A stretch of 64,000 nucleotides of DNA from assembly GCF_001953175.1 (NCBI RefSeq), contig NZ_CP018258.1:1206210-1270209 (forward strand), given 5' to 3'. Within the stretch, counting starts at the first letter, position 1. Every line of letters begins with the position of its first letter. Positions 50,747-58,018 of this stretch are shown in pieces. The notes beneath the pieces are model-generated. The model did not search any database, was not told the DNA's origin, and saw only the letters and a program-made list of their open reading frames with translations. The position numbers and the translations under genes were made by a program. Source of the stretch: Dehalogenimonas formicexedens (GTDB lineage Bacteria > Chloroflexota > Dehalococcoidia > Dehalococcoidales > Dehalococcoidaceae).

Positions 50747-50777
50747 ACCGATGCTCTATCCACTGAGCTACAGGCGC
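50702..50777 (-). tRNA. tRNA-Arg (anticodon TCG), CCA encoded
   Basis: Minus strand 5' GCGCCTG acceptor, D arm GCTCAGTGGATAGAGC, anticodon stem-loop TCGGT-CTTCGAA-ACCGA (anticodon TCG, Arg), T arm GGG-TTCGAAT-CCC, acceptor CAGGCGC, discriminator G and encoded CCA. 76 bases in all. Its 3' half from the anticodon loop to CCA is duplicated at 50474-50518, so it is the integration site of a mobile element. Confidence 0.96.
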
Positions 50778-50882
50778 TTGTACGATAATAAACACTGACC
50801 AAGAAACAAGCACCAGCCGGTCTATTGTTGAATTCTGATAGGTTTGGTTTATTGTATCTTGTATCTTGGTTATTCAAAGTAG

Positions 50883-50959
50883 TGGGGTGGGTAGTGGGAT
50901 TCGAACCCACGGTCTTCAGGGCCACAACCTGACGCCTTAACCACTCGGCTATACCCACC
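50883..50959 (-). tRNA. tRNA-His (anticodon GTG), G-1 and CCA encoded
   Basis: Minus strand acceptor GTGGGTA preceded by the His-specific G-1, D arm GCCGAGTGGTTAAGGC, anticodon stem-loop TCAGG-TTGTGGC-CCTGA (anticodon GTG), T arm GTGGG-TTCGAAT-CCCAC, acceptor TACCCAC, discriminator C opposite G-1 and encoded CCA. 77 bases. It lies about 105 bases upstream of tRNA-Arg on the same strand; the gap holds repeats of the TCTTGGTTATT kind. Confidence 0.96.
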
Positions 50960-51041
50960 GCGCAAAAAAAGATTATACCCATTTTTGCGTACTTATTTCA
51001 ATCGAAGCCGCCATGGGAAGGTGAGAAGGCATGCCGGTACG

Positions 51042-51050
51042 TGATATAAT
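51042..51050 (+). promoter_or_regulatory. Extended -10 of a leaderless prfA-prmC transcript
   Basis: TGA-TATAAT (51042-51050) is followed 8 bases later by the prfA ATG (51059). The expected +1 is at about 51057, so the mRNA has no leader or two bases. There is no ribosome site. Confidence 0.65.
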
Positions 51051-51058
51051 TTGAGATT

Positions 51059-52129
51059 ATGCTAGAACAACTTGAAAAAATAGAGCGGCGGTTCAACGAG
51101 ATCGAGCAGGCAATCGCCTCGCCCGAAGTCGCCGCCGACATCCCCCAGCTCACCCGGCTGGCCAAGGAACGCGCCGGCCTCGAAGAGATCGTCGGCCTGT
51201 ACCGGAAATACCAGCGAACCGAGAAAGCCTACGATGACACCCAGCACCTTCTCGAGACAGAGCAGGACGAAGAAATGCTGGACTTGGCGCGGGAGGAACA
51301 CCGCAGCCTCAAGGAACAGAAAGAAGCCCTTTACGAAGAACTCAAGATAGCCTTGCTGCCGAAAGACCCGAACGCGGACCGCAACATCATCATGGAGATC
51401 CGCGCCGGCACCGGCGGCGACGAAGCCAAGCTTTTTGCCGCCGACCTCTTCCACATGTACACCCGGTATGCCGAATCCAAGGGATGGAAGGTCGATGTTA
51501 TCGATCTTACCGAATCGTCTGCCGGCGTCTTCAAAGAGGTCATCTTCGAGGTCGACGGCGAGGACGTTTATTCCCGCCTCAAATTCGAAAGCGGCGTGCA
51601 CCGGGTCCAGCGCGTGCCGACCACCGAAGCCGCCGGCCGCATCCATACCTCAACGGCCACGGTGGCTGTCCTGCCTGTCGCCGAGGAAGTGGACATTTCA
51701 ATCAACCCCGATGAGATCCGGACCGACATCTTCCATTCCGGCGGCGCCGGCGGCCAAAACGTCAACAAGGTAGCCACGGCAGTCCGACTTACCCACCTGC
51801 CCACCGGTCTGGTGGTCATCTGCCAGGACGAACGCTCCCAGCTCAGAAACCGCCAGAAGGCGATGGACGTGCTGCGGGCGCGGTTACTGGCCATCGAGCA
51901 GGAAAAGAAAGACGCCGAGATGATCGATACCAGACGGTCGCAGGTCGGCACCGCGGAGCGGTCTGAGAAGATCCGGACCTACAACTTCCCCCAGGATCGC
52001 CTGACTGACCACCGCATCGGCCTTTCGGAGCATAATCTGCCCAAGATCATGGACGGCGACCTGGATGATATCATCGACGCGCTGGCGACCGATGAACAGG
52101 CGCGGCTGCTTCAATCCGCGGGTATATGA
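51059..52129 (+). CDS. prfA: Peptide chain release factor 1
   Basis: RF1 recognises UAA and UAG and triggers peptide release. The 356-residue protein has the family length. The codon-recognition tripeptide region PTTEA (a PxT-type motif) is in [20 protein letters not shown] and the catalytic GGQ in [17 protein letters not shown] (about residues 228-244). The coiled-coil N-terminal domain (residues 1-100) binds the ribosome stalk region. The ATG is at the promoter's predicted +1. prmC, which methylates the GGQ glutamine, overlaps its stop by four bases, the standard functional pair. Confidence 0.96.
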   Translation: MLEQLEKIERRFNEIEQAIASPEVAADIPQLTRLAKERAGLEEIVGLYRKYQRTEKAYDDTQHLLETEQDEEMLDLAREEHRSLKEQKEALYEELKIALLPKDPNADRNIIMEIRAGTGGDEAKLFAADLFHMYTRYAESKGWKVDVIDLTESSAGVFKEVIFEVDGEDVYSRLKFESGVHRVQRVPTTEAAGRIHTSTATVAVLPVAEEVDISINPDEIRTDIFHSGGAGGQNVNKVATAVRLTHLPTGLVVICQDERSQLRNRQKAMDVLRARLLAIEQEKKDAEMIDTRRSQVGTAERSEKIRTYNFPQDRLTDHRIGLSEHNLPKIMDGDLDDIIDALATDEQARLLQSAGI

Positions 52130-52959
52130 ACCTCGGCCAGGCTCTTGAATCAGGCGCGGCGAGGCTAAAAGGGCCCCTTGCCCGTTCCGATGCCGAGATC
52201 ATGCTCCGCCACGTTACCGGCCTGTCCCGCACCGATTTGTTGCTTCAAGCGAACCGGGAAATTGACCCGGAATCGGCAAAAACCTATCTTGATCTCGTCG
52301 ACCGCCTCAGAGAGGGCGAGCCATTGCAATATCTGACGGGACATATCGAGTTCTACGGACTGGATTTTTATGTAAACCCAGCGGTCTTGATCCCCCGGCC
52401 TGAAACCGAGGTCATGGTTGAAAAAGCCATCGAAATCGGCCGAAACTATCCCTTCCCGACCATCGCCGATATCGGCTGCGGCTCCGGCGCCGTCGCCGTT
52501 ACCCTGGCTAAGCACCTGCCCCAATCCAAAATCATCGCCCTCGATATCTCCACGACCGCGATCGACCTTGCGCAGCGCAACGCGTCGAAAAATGACCTCG
52601 ACAACATCGAATTCATCGAGAGTGATCTGCTCGGCGCCGTTTCCGATCATCATTTCGACATCCTCTGCGCCAACCTGCCCTATGTCCCCACCGTCGAGGC
52701 AAAGACCAACGGTTTTGAGCCGCAACTCGCCCTGGACGGCGGACCGGACGGGCTGGATGTCATCCGCCGACTGGTCCGGCAAATCGCGTCGCGAGAAGAT
52801 AAACCAGAGTGGCTGTTACTGGAATTCGGCACCGGGCAGGGCGCCGCGGTAAAGTTTATACTCGATGCCTCTCTACCGGGCAGCCAGACTCAGGTTCTCC
52901 GAGACTTCGTCCCGCTAGATCGTGTCTCGGTTACCCGCTTAACCCTCCGTTCGTCCTGA
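52126..52959 (+). CDS. prmC: Release-factor glutamine methyltransferase
   Basis: PrmC (HemK) methylates the Gln of the GGQ motif in RF1 and RF2 with S-adenosylmethionine. The 277-residue protein has the N-terminal helical domain that binds the release factor and [19 protein letters not shown], then the SAM site [19 protein letters not shown] (motif I). The catalytic tetrapeptide, normally NPPY, reads NLPY in [13 protein letters not shown]. The start ATG overlaps the prfA stop. The last codons and the TGA lie inside a dispersed repeat (52949-52977), so the C terminus was set by repeat insertion. Confidence 0.94.
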   Translation: MNLGQALESGAARLKGPLARSDAEIMLRHVTGLSRTDLLLQANREIDPESAKTYLDLVDRLREGEPLQYLTGHIEFYGLDFYVNPAVLIPRPETEVMVEKAIEIGRNYPFPTIADIGCGSGAVAVTLAKHLPQSKIIALDISTTAIDLAQRNASKNDLDNIEFIESDLLGAVSDHHFDILCANLPYVPTVEAKTNGFEPQLALDGGPDGLDVIRRLVRQIASREDKPEWLLLEFGTGQGAAVKFILDASLPGSQTQVLRDFVPLDRVSVTRLTLRSS

Positions 52960-52977
52960 GCCTGTCGAAGGATGAAC
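52949..52977. repeat. GTTCGTCCTGAGCC-type palindromic repeat at the prmC end
   Basis: GTTCGTCCT (52949-52957) and AGGATGAAC (52969-52977) are near-perfect inverted arms around GAGCCTGTCGA. I recognise this as a repeat common in many environmental bacterial genomes. It supplies the prmC stop codon (TGA 52957-52959). Confidence 0.7.
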
Positions 52978-52991
52978 AGCGGGCATAGTAT

Positions 52992-53021
52992 TTGACCCCT
53001 ACCCGCCGCCGGTGCTAAATT
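52992..53021 (+). promoter_or_regulatory. Promoter of etfBA with a nearby dyad
   Basis: TTGACC (52992-52997), an 18-base spacer and TGC-TAAATT (-10 at 53016-53021). Downstream, ATTGA...TCAAT (53031-53047) forms a small dyad over the early transcribed region. Confidence 0.6.
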
Positions 53022-53069
53022 AACCGCGCCATTGAGCAATCGTTCAATGATTAACCGAGGAGATTCGCC

Positions 53070-53855
53070 TTGGATATTATCGTCCTGGTCAAGCAGATCC
53101 CCGATCCAGAAATTCCCCCCGCCAGCTTCAAAATTGATGCCGCGACGAATAAGGTTGTTCCTCCGGCCGGCGTCGCCCCGGTCATCGACCCGTATTCGGA
53201 GCACGCCCTTGAGGCTGCCTTAAGGTTGAAAGACGCCAACCCCGGCAGCGTCATCAAGGTGCTGAGCCTGGGTGCCAATTTGAACAAGGAACTTCTGAAA
53301 AAGGCCCTGGCGCTCGGCGCAGATGAACTCATCCTGATCGATGACCCCGCTTACGCCGACCTTGACGCCCCGGCGACCGCCGGAGTCATGGCGTCAGCAG
53401 TCAAGAAGATCGTCAAGTTCGATATCATTCTGACAGGCCGCGCCGCGGCCGATTGGGACGCCGGGCAGACCGGCTTGCTGCTGGCAGGCAGCTTGAACGC
53501 CCCGGCCGTGTCTCACGCAAGAAAAGTGGAGTTCTCCGGGGGCAAACTCCGCGTCGAGCGCGTCGTTTCCGACGGTTATGATGTAATCGAATCAGCGATT
53601 CCGGCGGTCATCACCGTTTCCTCGGAAATCGGTAAATTGCGTTTGCCCAACATCAAGGGCGTCCTGGCTGCCAAGAAGAAGGAACCGGTCTACTGGAAAG
53701 CCGCCGATCTCGGCGCGGCGCCCGGTCGAAAGGTAAAACTCGTCAGGCTCTATCAGCCCCAGCGCGAAGCCAGCTGTGAACTTATCCCCGGCGCCACGCC
53801 GGAGGAACAGGGAATCAACCTGGCACTCAAACTCCGCGAACTAAAACTGATTTGA
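53070..53855 (+). CDS. etfB: Electron transfer flavoprotein, beta subunit
   Basis: EtfB binds AMP or FAD and, with EtfA, passes electrons between dehydrogenases and membrane or ferredoxin acceptors. The 261-residue protein starts MDIIVLVKQIPDPEIPP and has PYSEHALEAALRLKD, ALALGADELILIDDP, GRAAADWDAGQTGLLLAG and IPAVITVSSEIGKLRLPNIKG, all typical. The start is TTG 53070 with GAGGAGA upstream. etfA follows after 56 bases. No acyl-CoA dehydrogenase is nearby, so the electron donor is unknown; bifurcation cannot be judged from this alone. Confidence 0.95.
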   Translation: MDIIVLVKQIPDPEIPPASFKIDAATNKVVPPAGVAPVIDPYSEHALEAALRLKDANPGSVIKVLSLGANLNKELLKKALALGADELILIDDPAYADLDAPATAGVMASAVKKIVKFDIILTGRAAADWDAGQTGLLLAGSLNAPAVSHARKVEFSGGKLRVERVVSDGYDVIESAIPAVITVSSEIGKLRLPNIKGVLAAKKKEPVYWKAADLGAAPGRKVKLVRLYQPQREASCELIPGATPEEQGINLALKLRELKLI

Positions 53856-53911
53856 TTTCGCATTGTCCACGACCGCCGTGGTTGAGGGATTAAACGAGAG
53901 GATGAAATTCA

Positions 53912-54868
53912 ATGGACATATTGATTATCGCCGAGGTTAAAGACGGGGCGCTGTCGCCGGTTTCCACCGAACTGTTCACCGCCGCCAGGACAATCTCGGC
54001 CGATTCCAGGGTCAGTGTTGTCGCCATCGGCAATGGGGTTAAATCTGCCGTTCTTTCCCTGGCAAACCTCGGCGCGTCCGTAGTATTCCTCGCCGAACCC
54101 CGGGACCTGACCCCGCAACTCGCCGTATCTTTCATCGGAAAGGCGGCCGCTGAGTCAAGGGCTGCCGTCATTTTGATGGCTGAGAGCGATCTGGGGGCCG
54201 ATATCGCCCCGCAATTGGCTTCCAAGCTTGGCACCGCGGCTGTCACCGGCGTCGTCGCCCTGCGGAATGACAATGGACAGTTAATTATCACCCGCCCTGT
54301 CTATGGCGGCAACGCCATGGCGGATTTCACTATCGATACCGAACCCCAAATCATTTCCATTCGTCCCAAGGTTTTTGCCCCGGCTGCCTCAGGTGGGAAC
54401 CAGACGGCCGAGACCATCGAACTGGCCGCTGAGTCTCCGGCTAATATCCGCGTTATCGAGCATGTCGCCGTTCAACAGCAGGGACCCAGGATAGAAGAAG
54501 CCAAGGTCGTCGTCGGCGGAGGGCGCGGTCTGGGTGGGCCGGAGGGGTTTACCCAGCTGAAACAACTTGCTGATCTCCTCGGCGGGGTTGTCGGCGCTTC
54601 CCGTCCCCCCTGCGACCAGGGCTGGTGGCCCGAAACCGGCCAGATCGGCATCACGGGCAAGATTATTTCACCGGATCTCTATATCGCTGTGGGCATCTCC
54701 GGTTCCTCACAGCATGTCTCCGGAGTGACGGGCAGTAAAACCATCGTGGCTATCAATAAAGACGCCGAAGCCAACATTTTCAAGGCAGCGACCTACGGTG
54801 TCACTGGCGACTGGAAAAAGGTAGTCCCGGCGTTGACGGTTAAAATAAAGGAATTGACTGGCGGTTAA
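53912..54868 (+). CDS. etfA: Electron transfer flavoprotein, alpha subunit
   Basis: EtfA, partner of EtfB. The 318-residue protein has the N-terminal alpha/beta domain (MDILIIAEVKDGALSPVSTE) and the C-terminal FAD domain with VVVGGGRGLGGPEGFTQLKQLADLLG, GASRPPCDQGWWPETGQIG, and ISGSSQHVSGVTGSKTIVAIN, which hold the flavin. The ATG at 53912 is preceded by GAGAGG. It ends just before the tungstate operon control region, which has its own promoter. Confidence 0.95.
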   Translation: MDILIIAEVKDGALSPVSTELFTAARTISADSRVSVVAIGNGVKSAVLSLANLGASVVFLAEPRDLTPQLAVSFIGKAAAESRAAVILMAESDLGADIAPQLASKLGTAAVTGVVALRNDNGQLIITRPVYGGNAMADFTIDTEPQIISIRPKVFAPAASGGNQTAETIELAAESPANIRVIEHVAVQQQGPRIEEAKVVVGGGRGLGGPEGFTQLKQLADLLGGVVGASRPPCDQGWWPETGQIGITGKIISPDLYIAVGISGSSQHVSGVTGSKTIVAINKDAEANIFKAATYGVTGDWKKVVPALTVKIKELTGG

Positions 54869-54927
54869 GGACATCCGGTTTTATCTTGACCTATTTTTGA
54901 ACCTTTAATTAATTTTTGTAATCCATA

Positions 54928-54956
54928 TTGACGGTACTAGTACCGTATGTTAATAT
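54928..54956 (+). promoter_or_regulatory. tupABC promoter with a perfect 16-bp palindrome between -35 and -10
   Basis: TTGACG (54928-54933), a 17-base spacer and TAATAT (54951-54956). The palindrome ACGGTACTAGTACCGT (54931-54946) overlaps the -35 end and fills the spacer, the classic place for a repressor operator. The binding protein is not identified. Confidence 0.7.
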
Positions 54957-54976
54957 CATACCAGTGAAATATCTGT

Positions 54977-55113
54977 CTCCGAGCCTGGCAACCTAAATCT
55001 CACGACATGGTTGAAAGGCCAGCGGGCGGGCAACCGCCCCAAGGGTAGCGCCGGAAACGGCACCGCCTCCCGCGGTTTGGAAAGGAGAGAAAGCAATGAC
55101 CGGATTCTCGGTT
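54977..55113 (+). ncRNA. Moco/Tuco-type riboswitch of tupABC
   Basis: The leader matches the molybdenum/tungsten cofactor motif as I know it: CTCCGAGCC at the 5' side (54977-54985), GGTTGAAAGGCC, a GNRA hairpin CCG-GAAA-CGG (about 55052-55060), and the 3' conserved block CGCCTCCCG...TTTGGAAAGG (55064-55085). CCGAG (54979-54983) pairs with CTCGG (55107-55111) to close the structure. An intrinsic terminator follows (55120-55155). With a tungstate transporter downstream, tungsten-cofactor sensing is the likely input. The open frame through this RNA is not coding. Confidence 0.82.
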
Positions 55114-55119
55114 GTCCGC

Positions 55120-55155
55120 GCACCTCCCTGACAAAAAGAGGTGCTTTTCTTTTTT
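55120..55155 (+). terminator. Riboswitch-controlled terminator before tupA
   Basis: GCACCTC (55120-55126) pairs with GAGGTGC (55138-55144), followed by TTTTCTTTTTT. It lies between the riboswitch and tupA, so it is the likely expression platform. Confidence 0.82.
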
Positions 55156-55184
55156 GTCCGAATATTACTTTTGAGGTGAGAAAT

Positions 55185-56102
55185 TTGAAGAAGAATAGAT
55201 GGTTGCGGATTTCGGGTTTCGTTTTGTCCGCGGTTCTGGTCCTGGGCTCGATAGCGGGCTGCTCCAACACCCCCGGGACGACCTCCACCCCGACTACGAC
55301 CGACCAGGGCGTGGGTGTATTGAAGCCAGCTTCCCGGCTGAAAGTGGCCACCACCAGTTCGCTGTATGACACCGGCCTTTGGGCGCTCCTTGAACCCATG
55401 TTCGAGAAGGAATACGGTGTCGAGGTTGACGTTCTCTACGCGAATACCGGTATCGCCATCCAGTACGGTCAGCGCGGCGATGTCGATATCATCACCGTAC
55501 ATGACAAGGCGCGCGAACTGACATTTATCGCCGACGGTTACGGCACAACCCGCAGTGCCTTCGCTTATAACTATTTCGTCATCGTGGGACCCGCCTCAGA
55601 TCCCCTGGGCCTCAAGGGTCTCTCCGCTGAGGAAGCCTTCAAAAAACTGGCCGCCTCCAAGACAACGCCATTTGTTTCCCGAGGTGACAGTTCCGGCACC
55701 CATTCCAAGGAGCAGGCAATCTGGAAAGCTGCCGGATTCAACTACACCGATATTCGTAACTCCGGCGCATGGTATGTTGAAGCTGGCCAGGGTATGGGGC
55801 CTACCCTCCAACTAGCTGCCCAAAAACAGGCCTATACGCTTTCTGATGTTGGGACTTTCCTTGCGTATAAAAGCCAGACCGGTTTAACGTCAATCGTCGA
55901 CAAGGGCTCGATATTGCTGAATGTCTATGCCGCCATCCCCGTAAATCCTGCTAAAGTGGCAGTCACCAACAGTGCTATGGCTACAAAAATGGCAGAGTGG
56001 TTGATGTCACCAGCAATTCAAAAAATTATCGGCGATTATGGTGTCAAGGACTTCGGCACGCCGCTGTTCACGCCCTGCGCCGGTAATGAACCGACCGGTT
56101 AG
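55185..56102 (+). CDS. tupA: Tungstate ABC transporter, substrate-binding lipoprotein
   Basis: TupA binds tungstate outside the membrane. The 305-residue protein starts at TTG 55185, preceded by GAGGTGAG; the frame is open upstream but runs through the riboswitch. A lipoprotein signal ends in SIAGC, then a Thr-rich linker. The domain begins LKVATTSSLYDTGLWALLEP, with VDIITVHDKARE and VSRGDSSGTHSKEQAIWKAAG, the TupA oxyanion motifs (TTS and SSGTH). Tungstate versus molybdate preference cannot be proven from sequence, but TupA rather than ModA is the closer type. It is first in tupABC. Confidence 0.92.
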   Translation: MKKNRWLRISGFVLSAVLVLGSIAGCSNTPGTTSTPTTTDQGVGVLKPASRLKVATTSSLYDTGLWALLEPMFEKEYGVEVDVLYANTGIAIQYGQRGDVDIITVHDKARELTFIADGYGTTRSAFAYNYFVIVGPASDPLGLKGLSAEEAFKKLAASKTTPFVSRGDSSGTHSKEQAIWKAAGFNYTDIRNSGAWYVEAGQGMGPTLQLAAQKQAYTLSDVGTFLAYKSQTGLTSIVDKGSILLNVYAAIPVNPAKVAVTNSAMATKMAEWLMSPAIQKIIGDYGVKDFGTPLFTPCAGNEPTG

Positions 56103-56110
56103 GATATACG

Positions 56111-56827
56111 TTGGAAGAAATTTGGCTGGGTCTTCAACGGGCGGTCGAATTGATCCTAACGGCCGACCAGGATGTAAAGGAAGCCGCTTGGCGGTCGCTG
56201 AGTATTTCAGCGACCGCCAGCGTCATCGCAGCCATTATTTCGTTACCACTGGGCTCACTTATCTTCCACAGTTCTTTCCCTGGCAAGCGGTTGCTCATCA
56301 GTTTCATCCACACCCTGTTCAGCCTGCCCACGGTGCTTGTTGGCTTGTTTGTCTTCCTGCTGTTCTCCCGGTCTGGACCTCTAGGTGAATTTGGGTTGTT
56401 GTTCACCCCGACCATCATGATTATCGGCCAGGCTTTGCTGGTAACACCGCTTATGCTTGGTCTGGTGATCTCGGCGCTCGCTGGCATAGATCGCCTCGCT
56501 AAAGAAACCGCTATTGCTCTTGGCGCCAACCGGTGGCAAATGAGCATTCTTATGGTCAAGGAAGCCCGATATGCCATCTTCACGGCTTTCATCCTGGGTT
56601 TTGGCAGAGCTATCTCGGAAGTAGGCCTCGCACTCATGGTCGGCGGCAACATCCGTGGTTTCACACGGGTGCTCACCACCGCGATCTCACTGGAGACGAG
56701 CAAAGGCGATATTGAATTATCGCTGGCCATGGGCATCATTCTCCTTGCCATCGCTCTGTTCATCAACCTGGTGTTATCCTGGCTGCAACAGCGCGGCGCC
56801 GTCATTAAAACGAGGCCAGTGGTCTAA
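56111..56827 (+). CDS. tupB: Tungstate ABC transporter, permease
   Basis: A 238-residue membrane permease with five or six spans and the EAA-type loop for the ATPase in IDRLAKETAIALGANRWQMS (about residues 128-147). GFGRAISEVGLALMVGGNIRG is the TupB signature after it. The start is TTG 56111, 8 bases after the tupA stop. It forms a homodimer channel with TupC. The next gene begins 2 bases after its stop. Confidence 0.92.
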   Translation: MEEIWLGLQRAVELILTADQDVKEAAWRSLSISATASVIAAIISLPLGSLIFHSSFPGKRLLISFIHTLFSLPTVLVGLFVFLLFSRSGPLGEFGLLFTPTIMIIGQALLVTPLMLGLVISALAGIDRLAKETAIALGANRWQMSILMVKEARYAIFTAFILGFGRAISEVGLALMVGGNIRGFTRVLTTAISLETSKGDIELSLAMGIILLAIALFINLVLSWLQQRGAVIKTRPVV

Positions 56828-56829
56828 AT

Positions 56830-57903
56830 ATGAACATTCTCGAAGCCCGGGACGTACGGCACCATTATGGCGACAGCGAAATTTTGAAAGGTATCACGTT
56901 ATCCATCGAAACCGGTGAGACGGTGGCCGTGATCGGTCCCAGCGGCGCCGGTAAAAGCACCATCCTCCGGTTACTCGATTTGCTGGAATCCCCATATTCA
57001 GGCTCGATCAGCGTCGGCGGGGAATTGGTGAATAAAAGTAATCGATTGTCACTGAGACGGAAAATGTCTTTCGTCCATCAAAAACCTTTGGTATTTTCTA
57101 CCAGCGTATTTGACAATATTGCCCAGCCATTGCGATGGCGTGGAGCTGATAAGCAGATCATTGGAGAACGTGTCACCGAAGCGCTTCATCTGGTTAATCT
57201 TGACGGTTTCGAATCGCGCCAGGCTAAAACGCTCTCCGGCGGCGAGACCCAGAGGGTGGCCCTGGCTCGAGCCCTGGTCACCGATCCAGAGGTCATGTTC
57301 CTCGATGAGCCGACCGCCAATCTCGACCCAAATTCGACGACGATGGTGGAAACCCTGGTCGCCGACATTATCCACCGGCGCAATCTGACTGTGGTCATGG
57401 CGACTCACGACCTGTCTCAAGGGCAGCGGCTTGCGGATCGCATCGGTGTGATCATGAAAGGCAGGTTGCTTCAGATCGGTAAAAGCGCGGATATATTCAT
57501 GGCACCGGTTAGCCGTGAGGTTGCCGAGTTCATCGGCATCGGAAATATACTCACCGGTACGGTCTCAGATAACGAGGATGGACTTTTCACCGCGGAGATC
57601 GAGGGGCGAAAGTTACAGGGAAGCGGTACCTTTGAAAATGGCACCAGGGTGAATTTATTCATCCGCCCTGAGGATATCACAATCGCCACCATGGAAAATC
57701 CGTGTTCCAGCGCCCGTAACCGTGTCGAGGGTTCAATTTCGCATTTGAGCATCATTGGTCCTCTGGTTCGATTAGAGATTGATTCCGGATTCAAACTGCT
57801 GGCGGTGGTAACGCGTCAATCAGCTGAAGATCTGAAACTGGCCATCGGACAAATGGTTTGCGCAAGCTTCAAAGCCACCGCCATTCACGCCGTCAAAGCG
57901 TAA
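56830..57903 (+). CDS. tupC: Tungstate ABC transporter, ATPase with TOBE domain
   Basis: A 357-residue ATPase. Walker A GPSGAGKST (about residues 37-45), Q-loop FVHQKPLVF, signature LSGGETQR, Walker B VMFLDEPTANLDP and the His switch in VMATHDLSQG are all present in the first 230 residues. The C-terminal 120 residues form a TOBE/Mop-like domain (EGSISHLSIIGPLVRLEIDSG) like that of ModC, which may bind the oxyanion and inhibit transport. The ATG lies 2 bases after the tupB stop, so the operon is translationally coupled. A strong terminator follows. Confidence 0.93.
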   Translation: MNILEARDVRHHYGDSEILKGITLSIETGETVAVIGPSGAGKSTILRLLDLLESPYSGSISVGGELVNKSNRLSLRRKMSFVHQKPLVFSTSVFDNIAQPLRWRGADKQIIGERVTEALHLVNLDGFESRQAKTLSGGETQRVALARALVTDPEVMFLDEPTANLDPNSTTMVETLVADIIHRRNLTVVMATHDLSQGQRLADRIGVIMKGRLLQIGKSADIFMAPVSREVAEFIGIGNILTGTVSDNEDGLFTAEIEGRKLQGSGTFENGTRVNLFIRPEDITIATMENPCSSARNRVEGSISHLSIIGPLVRLEIDSGFKLLAVVTRQSAEDLKLAIGQMVCASFKATAIHAVKA

Positions 57904-57929
57904 GTCGGGTCCGAAGGAATTAACAACGA

Positions 57930-57956
57930 GGGAGGGGCTTTCGCCCCTCCCTTTTG
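57930..57956 (+). terminator. Intrinsic terminator of tupABC
   Basis: GGGAGGGG (57930-57937) pairs with CCCCTCCC (57944-57951), loop CTTTCG, then TTTTG. Confidence 0.85.
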
Positions 57957-58016
57957 AATTTGGTATTTCGAAATTCGGATTTGTTTCGGATTTCGATATT
58001 CGGGTTTCGTACTTGG
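57957..58016. repeat. TTTCGNATTTCG low-complexity repeat
   Basis: ATTTCGAAATTCGGATTTG-type units repeat in a short tract here and again at about 62397-62460, in both cases in the gap beside the stop codon of a minus-strand gene. Confidence 0.6.
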
Positions 58017-58018
58017 GG

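Noticed and set aside
50604-50813. A 69-codon frame over tRNA-Arg resembling 'APVAQWIEHRSSKP' proteins
   Set aside because: This is the well-known spurious translation of a tRNA gene; the tRNA explains the sequence completely.
50698-50982. A 94-codon frame crossing tRNA-His and tRNA-Arg on the minus strand
   Set aside because: Both tRNAs lie inside it and the apparent peptide is a translation of tRNA sequence.
55011-55184. N-terminal extension of tupA by 58 codons
   Set aside because: The extension runs through the riboswitch and terminator. TTG 55185 has a ribosome site and gives a proper lipoprotein signal peptide.
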